Shown here: piece by piece, positions 1 through 9,296 of the stretch | How positions within the stretch are numbered: position 1 is the first letter of the stretch | How the letters are laid out: every line of letters begins with the position of its first letter | Assembly: GCA_030949995.1 (NCBI GenBank) | Contig: JAUZRY010000023.1 | Location: 1 to 57,408, forward strand | Direction of reading: 5' to 3' | DNA from: Ardenticatenia bacterium | GTDB taxonomy: Bacteria; Chloroflexota; Anaerolineae; Ardenticatenales; Ardenticatenaceae | DNA length: 57,408 nucleotides | Translations under genes and position numbers: made by a program | The notes under the pieces: generated by a model | Seen by the model: the letters and a program-made list of their open reading frames with translations, nothing else | Database searches by the model: none | What the model was told of the DNA's origin: nothing

Positions 1-569
1 GAGGCCGTAGCGTGGCTCCAGGTGCGAGGGTTGGCCGGCGGTGCCGCCGTGCCGGCGCTGACACCTTTGCTAACGCCTTCGTCAACGCCCACAGCAAGCG
101 CGCGCACGGTCACAGTGCCCCCAGTGAACCCTGCATCAGGCACCCCAAAACCGACGGCCACGCCCACGGCCACGCCCGTGCCCACGGCTACCCGACCGCC
201 ACGCACCCCCGACTCTCAGAAGAGGGCGGGCCAGGACCACCAGCCAACGAATTACGCATGACCGCTTTTCAGTTCCACGGCCCCGGCGTGGCGGCTTTTC
301 ATCCAAGTGCGGATGGTCAGGAGGCCTTCATGGGCACGCTCAGAGGCCGGTGAACAGCGGGAGTGAGGTGGGACGTCAGGAGATTTCTTATCCGCGCCGG
401 CAACGCGGGCGGCGTGCGGCTCTTCGTGAACTGGCAGGAGGACTTAGGCTGTATTGAGCCAAGTGGCGACCAGAGGTCTTCAACTGGGTAATCCGGTTTG
501 ATCCCAGATCGGTCTTCTCCCGCCGTGGTAGAACCAACGCCCACGCCGGTGCCCACCACGACGGGATAA
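1..569 (+). pseudogene. RodZ-like (HTH/DUF4115) protein, C-terminal part, several frameshifts
   Basis: The first frame is open from the window edge and encodes a Thr/Pro-rich linker (PTATPTATPVPTATRPP), stopping at 259-261. Pieces of a DUF4115-like RodZ C-terminal domain then follow in different frames. They are DGQEAFMGTL near 312-345, RAGNAGGVRLFVN at about 393-431, EVFNWVIRFDP at 473-505, and a TPTPVPTTTG tail ending at 567-569. Read together they resemble the periplasmic domain of RodZ-like HTH proteins, which often sit just before rimO in Chloroflexota (recalled, not searched). The N-terminal HTH and membrane helix would lie left of the window. At least three frame changes are needed. 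Either the gene is decayed or the contig end is poorly sequenced. Confidence 0.55.
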
Positions 570-596
570 GGCCATAATGCGCGCTGAGGTGAACGC

Positions 597-1946
597 ATGG
601 GAAGTTACTACCTTGTCACGTTAGGGTGTCCAAAGAATGTGGCCGATAGCGAGGGCATGGAAGTTGTACTCCAACACCGGGGATACCGACCGGCCCCCTC
701 GGCCGAGGAGGCCGATGTGCTCATCGTGAACACATGCGGCTTTCTCCAAGCAGCCCGTGAGGAGAGCTTGGCCACGCTGAACGCTCTGGGCCAGCACAAG
801 AAACCAGGCCAACTCCTCATCGCTGCCGGCTGCCTGAGCGAGCGCTACGGGGAGCAACTGGCCGACGAAGTCCCTGCTTTGGACGGCATCATTGGCACGC
901 AACAGTGGGTCCACATTGCCACATTGGCTGACCACCTCCACCACCAGGAGGAGCACCACCGCGCCTACGTCATGCCCTCTGACGGACGCAATCACGTGGC
1001 CGACAGCCTCCCCCGACTGGCCTCGGGGCACACCGCCTACCTGAAGATTGCCGACGGCTGTTCGGCTCCCTGTGCCTTCTGTACCATCCCCGCCTTCAAG
1101 GGCCCGCAGCGCTCCAAGCGGCCGGGCGCAGTCCTCCGCGAAGCGCAGACACTGGCCGCTCAAGGTGTCCAAGAGGTGATCCTCGTGGCCCAGGACGTAA
1201 CCGCGTATGGCCGGGATTGGGGCGAAACGGACGGCCTGCCCTGGCTTCTGGACCAGCTCGTGCACGAGGTGCCGGACATTCCCTGGATCCGTCTCATGTA
1301 CGCCTACCCTGGGCACGTGAGCGACCGCCTGATCGAAGTGATGGCACGCCACCGGACAATCCTCCATTACTTGGACATCCCCCTCCAACACGGTCACCCT
1401 GCGGTGCTCAAACGCATGAGGCGCCCTCACAAGGTGGAACGGCTCTACGCCCTCTTCGAGAAGTTGCGGGACGCCATGCCCGACATCTGTCTGCGCACCA
1501 CCTTCATTGTGGGGTATCCGGGCGAAACAGAGGAAGAGTTTCAAGGCCTCCTCGACTTCATGAGCGCAGTCCAGTTTGACAAGGTGGGTATCTTCGCCTA
1601 CTCCCCGGAGCCGGGGACCCCCTCGGCCGAGTTGCCCGACCAAGTGCCCGAGGACGTTAAACAGGAACGCCGTGAGCGGGCCATGGTCCACCAGCAGCGC
1701 ATCGCCTTGGCTCGCCAGGAGACCCAGCTAGGCAGGACGCTGGAAGTGCTCGTGGACGGATACGATCCGGCCAACGGGGTGACACTGGCACGCTCGTACC
1801 GAGAGGCCCCTGAAGTGGACGGTTACGTCGTGCTACGAGGCCACTATCACCCCGGGGAACGCCTGAGAGTCCGCATCACCGGGGCATGGCCCTATGACTT
1901 GGAAGGGCGCGTGATTTGCCGGGAACTCCTCCGCCCCCCGGCCTGA
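597..1946 (+). CDS. rimO: Ribosomal protein S12 methylthiotransferase RimO
   Basis: Radical-SAM enzyme that adds a beta-methylthio group to an aspartate of ribosomal protein S12. At 449 aa it has normal family length. The N-terminal UPF0004 domain starts with YLVTLGCPKNVADSE and has three cluster cysteines, C11, C47 (VNTCGF) and C79 (AAGCLSERYG). The radical-SAM motif CSAPCAFC gives C155, C159 and C162. The last ~65 residues form a TRAM-like domain. The CPKN..DSE signature separates RimO from the related MiaB. ATG 597 follows the broken RodZ-like gene by 27 nt, so the two were probably co-transcribed. Cytoplasmic. Confidence 0.95.
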   Translation: MGSYYLVTLGCPKNVADSEGMEVVLQHRGYRPAPSAEEADVLIVNTCGFLQAAREESLATLNALGQHKKPGQLLIAAGCLSERYGEQLADEVPALDGIIGTQQWVHIATLADHLHHQEEHHRAYVMPSDGRNHVADSLPRLASGHTAYLKIADGCSAPCAFCTIPAFKGPQRSKRPGAVLREAQTLAAQGVQEVILVAQDVTAYGRDWGETDGLPWLLDQLVHEVPDIPWIRLMYAYPGHVSDRLIEVMARHRTILHYLDIPLQHGHPAVLKRMRRPHKVERLYALFEKLRDAMPDICLRTTFIVGYPGETEEEFQGLLDFMSAVQFDKVGIFAYSPEPGTPSAELPDQVPEDVKQERRERAMVHQQRIALARQETQLGRTLEVLVDGYDPANGVTLARSYREAPEVDGYVVLRGHYHPGERLRVRITGAWPYDLEGRVICRELLRPPA

Positions 1947-2009
1947 ATAGGGACGACGGGGCGTTTTCACGGGGCGGACGTGGTGGCCCCACAATGACAT
2001 AGCGCCCTA

Positions 2010-2417
2010 TCACTTCTTGCGCCTGAAGAGTTGCATGAGCCGGGCAAACAAGATCAACATGGCCGCGAGCAGAATGGCCGCCAAGGCGGCAGTGTTCAAG
2101 TCGAGCTGGGGCAGGCGTTCGGTCAGGGCCTCCGGGGAGAAGGCGGACACGTCAACGACAAACTCGCCGCCGGTAATTGTCAGAATGGAGAAAAGCGCCA
2201 CCAAGAGCAGGAGAACGACGAGCAGGAGGTAGAGGGCGCGCAGGCTGAGGGCGCGCAGGGTCTCCTTCAACGTACTGCGGGCGATGATGCCCATCACGAT
2301 AGGCCAAACCGTCTTGCGCACCACCACTAGCAGCACACTGTAGAGGGCCACGTAGGCCAACACCTTCTGAACCGGCTCGCTGTTTTGCAGAATAGGGTTG
2401 CTCAGTTCGATGCCCAT
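2010..2417 (-). CDS. Small membrane protein, unknown function
   Basis: A 135-aa protein that I do not assign to a family. It has about three hydrophobic stretches: residues ~15-45, ~62-85 (LYLLLVVLLLLVALFSILTI) and a C-terminal helix ~110-128, followed by a basic FRRKK end. A short polar loop containing LTERLPQLDLN separates the last two. Its start overlaps the end of the upstream GNAT/ligase gene by 16 nt, so the two are very likely translated from one mRNA. The overlap is the main evidence that it is real and functionally linked to that gene. Confidence 0.6.
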   Translation of the reverse strand: MGIELSNPILQNSEPVQKVLAYVALYSVLLVVVRKTVWPIVMGIIARSTLKETLRALSLRALYLLLVVLLLLVALFSILTITGGEFVVDVSAFSPEALTERLPQLDLNTAALAAILLAAMLILFARLMQLFRRKK

Positions 2418-4633
2418 GATCTCCGCCGCATTCGCTCTCTTAAGCGCCGGCGCAGGAGGTGCCCCCGGCTGCTCCTGGGCAATGCCTCCACAAAACTCGC
2501 CGTGGAGGGAATTTTGTAGCCGGCCAGCCGGCCGTGGAGGCTCTCCAAAATCTCGGCAGCCAGCCGCTCATCAGGCTGCACGCCCGGCTTGGGCACCAAG
2601 AAAGCGTGGACCCGCTGACCGGCCAGCGGGTCCGGCAGGCCCACCACGGCCGCATCGGCCACTACTGGGTGTTCCCGCAAGGCCGTCTCCACTTCGGCCG
2701 GGTCAATGCGGTATCCTCCCCGCTTGATCACATCATCCTCCCGCGCGACAAACCAGAAATACCCCTGACGGTCACAATAGACGTAATCGCCAGCGGAATT
2801 CCACCCGTGTCTAACCACCGCTCGCTGTGTGTCCGGGTCATTCCAGTAGAACGTACCCGTCGGCCCCCGCACCACCAGGTGGCCGATCTCACCCGTGCGC
2901 ACCTCGCGCCCCTCATCATCCACCACCTTCACGTCATACCCGGGCACGGGACGGCCCAAGGAGCCCGGCTTGGGTACAGCCGGCACCGCGTTGGAGAGGA
3001 AAAAGCACAACATCTCAGTCGTGCCGAAGTTCTCCAAGATGGGCAAGCCAACCCGCTCCAACCACGCTTGGTACGTCCGCTCTGTCAGGGACTCCCCGCT
3101 GGCAAGACAGAGGCGCACGTGGTGGAACGTCTCGGGCGGGACGTGTTCGGCCAGCAGATGGCGGTAGACAGTGGGCGTCAACAAGGTGATCGTCACGGGC
3201 CACCGGCGCACGGTCTCCAGCAGCGCCCGGATAGTCATGTAGGGCACAAGGGCCGCGGCCGCGCCAAAGCGATAGGGGAGCACGCCGACGGCCACATAGC
3301 CTTGGAGCAGCCCCAACGGCGTGAGCGTGACGATCACGTCTTCCTCGTTCATGTGCCACACATGTTTGCCGAGCACATCGGCCACGATGAGGGAGGCCTC
3401 ATTTCGGTGAACAGTGCCCTTGGGGTGCCCTTCGTCGCCCCGATATGTGTAGAGGATGAGGGCGGGTGCCTCTCGGGGCCGGCGCACCGGCGAAAAGGTC
3501 GGCGTCCCCCCGGCGAGCACATCGGCGAAGCTGTACACGTGATGCGCCTCGTCCGAAGCACAGCCCAGCGCCACCACGTGGGGACACGGGGCGGCCTTGC
3601 GAGCGACCAGAAGTTCCGGCAAGAGCTCTGCCGTGGTTACCGCACAGGCCACATCGGCGTCGCGCAGCACCGCACACAGCTCCCGGCGGGAGAGCTGAGG
3701 GGGAACGGGCACAGAGATGCCCCCCAGGCGTTGCACGGCCAAGTGGGTCACCACAGCGCCCGGCACGTTGGGCATGTAGATGAGCACACGGTCCCCCGGG
3801 CCGACGCCCAGCTCCGAGAGCCCGCCAGCCAAGCGAACCACCTCATCATGAAGAGCAGCATACGTCATTGAGCCGGTTCCCGCGTACAGGGCCGGCCGTT
3901 CTCCGCGTCCTGCCTCCAACTGGCGGTCGAGGAGGAGCTCACACACGTTCAGCGAGGCGGGATATGCGCGGAAATCGTCCAGGAGGTAGACTTGTTCTGG
4001 CCAGAGGGAGACGGGCGGCAAGTTTCGCGTCGACTTAGAAGGAGCAGGCTGGGCCGTCGGGGCAACACCGGAGCGCACGTCATAGGCCAACACGACCATT
4101 TGGTACGTGGGCAAAATGGCCTCGCGCACGAAGCCACGGCGCTCAAAAGCGGCAATGAGCGGGGCGTGGTCCACGTAGAACTCCATCAGGACGCGCTCCA
4201 GCCCCAAACCCCGAGCCAAATCCAGCATTTCCCTCAGCAAGCGGTCTCCGAGCCCCCGTCGGCGGTATGCCGGGTGCACGTAGAGGCGGACTTTGCCCAC
4301 CTTCTCATAGGGGTTTACCGGCCGGCGGTGCAACGTGGCATCGGCGATCAGGCGCCCATCAGCCTCGGCCACCACAGGCAGCACGCGCTCGTAATTCACG
4401 TCCGTGGCCCACCGGCGCACCACGTGAGGGTCTGTCACATCGTCGCGCAAGATGCGCAACTCCTCCTCCGCCACGTCACTGAACAGTGCCACCAACTTGT
4501 CGGCGTCGGCGGGGGCCAGTGGACGCAACACCACAGCCGTGCCGTCCGGCAATCTGACTTGTTTCGGATACCGTTGAAGCAGCGCCTCGAGCATAGTCAG
4601 GGTGTGTGGTTCAACGTGTTGGTCTGCTTCCAT
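2402..4633 (-). CDS. GNAT acetyltransferase fused to an AMP-forming acyl-CoA ligase (ANL) domain
   Basis: About 743 aa. The N-terminal ~190 residues are a GNAT domain: LRPLAPADADKLVALF, then the acetyl-CoA loop region YRRRGLGDRLLREMLDLAR. The rest is an ANL-superfamily ligase closest to the benzoate/acetate-CoA ligase type, with A5 ENFGTTE, A7 SAGDY and A8 AREDDVIKRGGYRIDP all present. Two active motifs are abnormal. The P-loop A3 reads YTYRGDEGHPKG instead of YTSGTTGxPKG (about 3418-3453). The A10 catalytic lysine is replaced by histidine (RGHLLRR, His codon 2459-2461). GNAT enzymes are known to acetylate that lysine in other ligases, so fusion to a ligase lacking it is odd. Start uncertain: ATG 4633 is chosen; GTG 4681 and ATG 4594 are alternatives. 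Confidence 0.8.
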   Translation of the reverse strand: MEADQHVEPHTLTMLEALLQRYPKQVRLPDGTAVVLRPLAPADADKLVALFSDVAEEELRILRDDVTDPHVVRRWATDVNYERVLPVVAEADGRLIADATLHRRPVNPYEKVGKVRLYVHPAYRRRGLGDRLLREMLDLARGLGLERVLMEFYVDHAPLIAAFERRGFVREAILPTYQMVVLAYDVRSGVAPTAQPAPSKSTRNLPPVSLWPEQVYLLDDFRAYPASLNVCELLLDRQLEAGRGERPALYAGTGSMTYAALHDEVVRLAGGLSELGVGPGDRVLIYMPNVPGAVVTHLAVQRLGGISVPVPPQLSRRELCAVLRDADVACAVTTAELLPELLVARKAAPCPHVVALGCASDEAHHVYSFADVLAGGTPTFSPVRRPREAPALILYTYRGDEGHPKGTVHRNEASLIVADVLGKHVWHMNEEDVIVTLTPLGLLQGYVAVGVLPYRFGAAAALVPYMTIRALLETVRRWPVTITLLTPTVYRHLLAEHVPPETFHHVRLCLASGESLTERTYQAWLERVGLPILENFGTTEMLCFFLSNAVPAVPKPGSLGRPVPGYDVKVVDDEGREVRTGEIGHLVVRGPTGTFYWNDPDTQRAVVRHGWNSAGDYVYCDRQGYFWFVAREDDVIKRGGYRIDPAEVETALREHPVVADAAVVGLPDPLAGQRVHAFLVPKPGVQPDERLAAEILESLHGRLAGYKIPSTASFVEALPRSSRGHLLRRRLRERMRRRSWASN

Positions 4634-4690
4634 GATAATCGAGCTACGGCAAAAGGTCAACTCGCCCTCTCTGGCTTTCACACTTTTTCG

Positions 4691-4718
4691 TTGACAGCCG
4701 TTGCAGCCACACTATAAT
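4691..4718 (+). promoter_or_regulatory. Consensus sigma70 promoter before dnaJ/cbpA
   Basis: TTGACA (4691-4696), a 16-bp spacer, then TATAAT (4713-4718): both hexamers match the consensus exactly. It points toward the DnaJ-like gene and leaves a leader of about 165 nt. A weaker TACAAT at 4767-4772 could be a second -10. No CIRCE-type heat-shock operator is visible in the leader. Confidence 0.7.
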
Positions 4719-4892
4719 AGAAGCCGCCGCTGGAGCGAATTTTTGGTCACACTTTGCCAGAAGTGCTACAATGCTTCAAAGGGCCAACCGTGTTCCAGCA
4801 TGAAACGCCGCTCCTGTTCCAGCCGTACAGGAAACTACAGGCCACAAGTGCGCCCGCCTGAAGACGAAACCGGTGGTGATATACGGTCGCCC

Positions 4893-5756
4893 ATGAACCA
4901 CAAGGATTACTACAACATTCTTGGCGTTCCCCCCAGCGCTTCTCACGAGGAGATCAAGCGGGCCTACCGGCGCCTCGCTCGCCTGTATCACCCTGATCGC
5001 AATCCCCATGACCGGCTGGCCGAAGAAAAATTTAAGGAGATCAACGAAGCCTATCAAGTGCTCAGCGACCCAGAACAGCGGCGCGTCTACGACGCGAGAC
5101 GCCACCTGAAAACCAACACGTCGGGCCGACAGTGGCGCCGGCCAACGAGCTCGGTCACCTTTGAGGACCTGTTGGACGCCCTGCGAGGCGGGGCCAAGTG
5201 GCGGCGTCCCTCCTCCACGCCCTCCTCCACGGTGCCGGCAGCCAACGTCGAGCACGAAGTGGAAATCACTCTGCGTGAAGCCTATGAGGGCACCCACCGA
5301 CTCATCACGATGGACGCCGAGCGCTTCGAGGTCAAAATTCCGCCGGGCGTGGTCACGGGGTCCCGGGTGCGGGTGCGCGGCAAAGGGCGCCGTCGGCCGG
5401 ACGGCACGCGGGGGGATCTCTTCCTGATCGTGCACGTGCTCGACGACCCTCTCTTCAAGCGCGAGGGGGACGACCTCAGCGTGCGAGTCCCGGTCGATCT
5501 CTACACGGCCGTCTTGGGCGGTGAAGTGCGGGTCCCCACGCTCAACGGTGCCGTGATGCTCAAGATCCCTCCGGGCACCAATGGTGGCACCCGGTTCCGC
5601 ATCCGTGGAAAAGGGATGCCCCGCCTGAAGCGCCCAAGACGGTTCGGCGACCTTTACGCTGAAGTGGAAATTCAAGTTCCCCAAACCTTGTCCGCCGAAG
5701 AACGCCAGCTCTTCGAGCGGCTGCGCCACTTGCACCAACAGGGCAAGGGCATGTGA
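4893..5756 (+). CDS. DnaJ/CbpA-type J-domain co-chaperone
   Basis: A 287-aa type-B J protein that stimulates DnaK ATPase. The N-terminal J domain (DYYNILGVPPSASHEEIKRA) carries the HPD motif (YHPDRN). A short linker leads to the two-barrel DnaJ C-terminal substrate-binding domain (VEITLREAYEGTHR; VKIPPGVVTGSRVRVRGKG; LKIPPGTNGGTRFRIRGKGMP). The CxxCxGxG zinc-finger region of classical DnaJ is absent, which makes it CbpA-like. ATG 4893 is chosen because the J domain starts there. The frame stays open upstream, but that part has no homology-like features and overlaps the promoter. The htrA gene follows 41 nt later, forming a protein-quality-control pair. Confidence 0.9.
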   Translation: MNHKDYYNILGVPPSASHEEIKRAYRRLARLYHPDRNPHDRLAEEKFKEINEAYQVLSDPEQRRVYDARRHLKTNTSGRQWRRPTSSVTFEDLLDALRGGAKWRRPSSTPSSTVPAANVEHEVEITLREAYEGTHRLITMDAERFEVKIPPGVVTGSRVRVRGKGRRRPDGTRGDLFLIVHVLDDPLFKREGDDLSVRVPVDLYTAVLGGEVRVPTLNGAVMLKIPPGTNGGTRFRIRGKGMPRLKRPRRFGDLYAEVEIQVPQTLSAEERQLFERLRHLHQQGKGM

Positions 5757-5797
5757 AGAACCCATTCCGAGGTGCTGGACGGAGGTGAACACAGGCG

Positions 5798-7048
5798 ATG
5801 AAGAACAACCGAGGTCTGTTCTGGGCAACCGCAACGTTTCTGGGCGTCCTCTTCCTGTGTATCTGCGTGGCCGCGGCCGGCGCCGCCGTCCTCTGGGTGC
5901 GGAGCCAGCCTGATCTGGCAAGCAGGCCTGCGGCCACCGCCCCAGCAGAGCCAACACCGGCAAGCCGTGCCGAGCCCCCGGAGGAGCCCTCCCCGGCTTC
6001 CCCTCCACGGGTGTCTGAGAGGCCGATGTTGCCCGACGAGTTGGAGATTGCCAGGGCTCTGAGCCGCGTGGTCAACAACGTGGCCGAGCGCGTCAGCCCC
6101 AGCGTGGTGAACATCTCCGTCGAGGTGGAAGATGACCTCCTCGGCGGCTTTGGCCAGGGAAGTGGGTTCGTGATCGACAAGGCGGGCTACATTGTGACCA
6201 ACAATCACGTGGTCGAAGGGGCTACCTCCATTGTGGTGCGCTTCCAAGACGGCACCGAAGTCCCCGCCGAAGTGGTGGGCGCCGACCAGGACTCGGACTT
6301 GGCCGTCATCCAAGTGGACGTGGACCCTGACAAGCTCGTGCCCGTGGAGTTGGGTGACTCCACCTCCTTGCAAGTGGGCGATTGGGTGATCGCCATCGGC
6401 AACCCCTTTGGCTTCGAGGGGTCCGTCACCTTGGGCATTGTGAGCGCCAAGGGGCGGGCTGTGCGCAGCCCGGGCCAACGCCCCTTCTCCCTGCCCAACT
6501 TGATCCAAACTGACGCGGCCATCAACCCGGGCAATTCCGGGGGGCCCCTGGTGGACATGGAGGGACGCGTGGTGGGCGTGAACACCCTGATCTTCTCCCA
6601 AACCCCCCAGGCCAACTCGGGTGTGGGGTTTGCCATCCCTGTGGAGACGGTCAAGCGCGTGATTCCCGTGCTCATCGAGGAAGGCGAGTTCGAACATCCC
6701 TTCATTGGCATCAGCGGCATCGAACTCTCTCCCTCCTTCGCGGAGGAACTGGGCATTGATGTGGACACCGGCGTGCTGGTCATTGAAGTCTTCGAGGGCA
6801 GTGGTGCCGACAAGGCCGGCCTACGTGCCGGCACCCGAGAGGCAACCTTGCCCAACGGCGAAACGGTGCCCGTTGACGGCGACATCATTGTGGCCATTGA
6901 CGGCCGCGACGTGCGCACATTCGAGGACCTCGTCAACTACTTGGACACCCTCCAAGTGGGTGATACCATAACGTTGACCATCGTACGTGATGGTGAAACG
7001 ATGGACGTGGAGGTCACACTCGGGCCGAGGCCAGACCAGATCCCGTAA
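5798..7048 (+). CDS. HtrA/DegP-type S1C serine protease with PDZ domain
   Basis: A 416-aa membrane-anchored extracytoplasmic quality-control protease. Residues ~8-33 form an uncleaved signal anchor, followed by a Pro/Ala/Glu-rich linker to ~75. The trypsin-like domain has the triad H137 (TNNHVVEG), D167 (DSDLAVI) and S247 (GNSGGPL). One PDZ domain occupies the C-terminal ~110 residues (GVLVIEVFEGSGADKAGL; DIIVAIDGRDV). ATG 5798 follows GGAGGTGAACACAGGC, giving a good ribosome-binding site. It lies directly after the J-protein gene on the same strand. The general role follows from the family; the substrates are unknown. Confidence 0.93.
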   Translation: MKNNRGLFWATATFLGVLFLCICVAAAGAAVLWVRSQPDLASRPAATAPAEPTPASRAEPPEEPSPASPPRVSERPMLPDELEIARALSRVVNNVAERVSPSVVNISVEVEDDLLGGFGQGSGFVIDKAGYIVTNNHVVEGATSIVVRFQDGTEVPAEVVGADQDSDLAVIQVDVDPDKLVPVELGDSTSLQVGDWVIAIGNPFGFEGSVTLGIVSAKGRAVRSPGQRPFSLPNLIQTDAAINPGNSGGPLVDMEGRVVGVNTLIFSQTPQANSGVGFAIPVETVKRVIPVLIEEGEFEHPFIGISGIELSPSFAEELGIDVDTGVLVIEVFEGSGADKAGLRAGTREATLPNGETVPVDGDIIVAIDGRDVRTFEDLVNYLDTLQVGDTITLTIVRDGETMDVEVTLGPRPDQIP

Positions 7049-7243
7049 CGCCCACGGGTTGGCCCCCTTCCCCTCGGCCGCGCGTCCCGTGGAACGACGC
7101 CCGCGCGCTGTCCGCACCGTGAACGACGCGTTCGCAGTGCGCGGGCCTATCTCCTCACACCCCCATGGGGACCCACCACACGTCCTTCGGCAACGGGCAC
7201 CTAACAGCCCAATAAACGCTCACACCAGAAAGGAGGAACCACC

Positions 7244-9150
7244 GTGTGTTCCCCGGTCCGCCGTGTTGGCCTTCACCTCGCCTTCTTGCTTTGGATGCTT
7301 CTTCTCTTCACGACAAGCCCCCATTCCGCCATCGCGCAAGGGGAAAAACGAGTGACTTGGGAGCGGCTGGACGTGACGATTTCCGTCCACCCCGACGGAA
7401 GTTTCACCGTGACCGAGCGCAACGTGATCCTCCTGGAAGGCGGCACCTTTCGGCGGGGCTTCCGCGAGATTCCCACCGACCGCCTCGTCGAGATCACCGA
7501 CGTGGCCGTCACCTTCGACGGCCATCCTCTCGCACCTGACGACGGGGAAGCGCCGGGCACCTTCCAAACCTCCACTGCTGGCGACCGGTTGCGCGTCGAC
7601 TACTTTTTCTCCCCCACCTCCGGCCGACACGAGGCCGTGTTGAGCTACCGCGTGATCGGCGGGCTGCGCTACTACGACGGTGGAGATCAAATCTGGTGGA
7701 AGGCCGTCTACCCAGATCGCCCAGGCCCCGTACTGGCCAGCCAAGTGGTTGTGGAGCTGCCAGAGGGCGCTCCTGCGGAACAGGTGGCAGCCTACGGCGC
7801 GGAAGCCACGTGGTCAGTGCAGGCAGGTGGGCGACAGGTCATCTTCACGGCCGAGGACATTCCACCCGGCGAGGAATTGGAAGTGCGGGTGCAATTTCCC
7901 CACGGCGTCGTGGCCGGTGAAGCCGCCCCCTGGCAGGCCAGGGAGGATTGGGTGGCCGAGAACATGCCGCTGTTCCTCGCGGCCAACCTGGCTGCCATCG
8001 TCTTCAGCCTCCTGATCCTCGCGGGCACAGTTAGCTTCGCCGTGCTGTGGTGGTACATCCGGGGTCGGGACAAGCCTGTGCCCTTGGCTGCTCAATACCT
8101 CAGCGAACCCCCTGACGACACGCCGGCCGGCGTTGTGGGCACGCTGGTGGACGAGCGGGCCGACGTCAAAGACGTGGTAGCCACGCTGGTCGAGATGGCT
8201 GACCGAGGCATCCTCGTCATCGAGGACGAAAACCTCGACGGCGACTCCCTCTTGCGCTACCGCCTCAAGAAGCCAGAATTGGCCACCCGTCCTGTCGAAC
8301 AAGCCATCTTGAAAGCCCTCTTCGGCGACCCGCCCATCCCCTACCGATATCTGATTGACCTTGAAAACCGCTTCTACAACCACTTGGAGGCGATTCAGCA
8401 GGCCCTCTACGACGAGGCCGTCGCGCTGGGCTACTTTACCACGTCCCCTCATGTTGTCCGCAACCGGTGGACGACGATCGGCTTTGTGCTCGTCATTCTT
8501 GGCATTGTGGGAGGAGCCCTCCTCTTCTTCTTCACGTTGCCCTTGGTGCCGGCCGCCATCTGTATTCCGTTTGCCCTCGTTGTAGGCGGCTTGATCTTGA
8601 TGGCACTCGGCCGCGCCATGCCACGCAAGACCCCTAAAGGCGCTGAGGTGGCCTCCAAGTGGCGCGCTTTTCAGCGCTACCTGGCCTCGTTGAAGTCCTA
8701 CGGCGACATTGACACCGTGCGGGAACGCTGGGCCGAATACCTGCCCTACGCCATTGCGTTGGGCGTCGAAAAACGCTTCCTCCGAGGACTGCGCGTCTTT
8801 CAGAAGTTGCCTGAACCCCACTGGTACGTGCACCTCGACGAGGACGTGTGGGCCGGGGAGAAATCCAGGCTGAGCCCCAGGCTCAGGATGCCCCGGGACA
8901 GAAAGAATCGTCATCACAGAGCACAGACCCGGGTTCAAGCTCCTGGCCAAGGTCCGAGGACGTTCAACGCATGAGCCGTAGCACAGCGGTAAACGTCCAA
9001 CAGCTCAGTACCATGCTGGCCACCATGATCCAGACCACCGCCACCACGTTGACCAGCCGGCCGTCCAGCAGTTCGTCCGGCGGCGGGTGGTCCGGAGGCG
9101 GTTTCAGTGGGGGCGGCGGTGGCGGCGGGGGCAGCGGAGGGTTCGACTAG
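7244..9150 (+). CDS. DUF2207 membrane protein (frameshifted near the C-terminus)
   Basis: GTG 7244 follows AAGGAGG. A signal peptide (residues ~1-28, ending HSAIAQG) is followed by an extracytoplasmic beta-rich domain (WERLDVTISVHPDGSFTVTE, typical of DUF2207). There is a helix at ~245-270 and a cytoplasmic part with two more helices at ~405-455. The first frame runs to 8974, but its end (SRLSPRLRMPRD...) does not look natural. Frame +1 from about 8850 gives a Ser-rich segment and the Gly-rich tail GGGFSGGGGGGGGSGGFD ending at 9150, which is the standard DUF2207 ending. An indel therefore lies near 8850-8870, next to GGGG at 8855-8858. The family's biochemical role is unknown. Confidence 0.8.
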
Positions 9151-9296
9151 CCCCCCACCTCATGTCCCCAGACAGGCCAACATCAGTGCGGGGTGCGCGA
9201 TCACCGCAGAATGGATGAAGAAGAGCCAGTGGCCCCATAGGGTCCGCGGGATGATTGTGGTCAAGCACGAAAAAAGCCCGAGGTGGAGGGAGAAGA

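Noticed and set aside
621-1691. 356-codon minus-strand frame opposite rimO
   Set aside because: It is the shadow of rimO on the complementary strand; His/Val-rich with no domain, and rimO motifs are clear.
2459-3871. 470-codon plus-strand frame opposite the GNAT/ligase gene
   Set aside because: Shadow frame. The minus-strand product has ordered ANL and GNAT motifs.
4701-4892. N-terminal extension of the J protein
   Set aside because: Open in frame, but without J-protein similarity, and it starts inside the promoter; ATG 4893 fits the J domain.
4776-6008. 410-codon minus-strand frame across dnaJ and htrA
   Set aside because: Spans two well-defined plus-strand genes and has no recognisable domain.
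7049-7243. GC-rich inverted segments after htrA as a terminator
   Set aside because: 8-bp arms are separated by more than 30 nt and there is no T-run.
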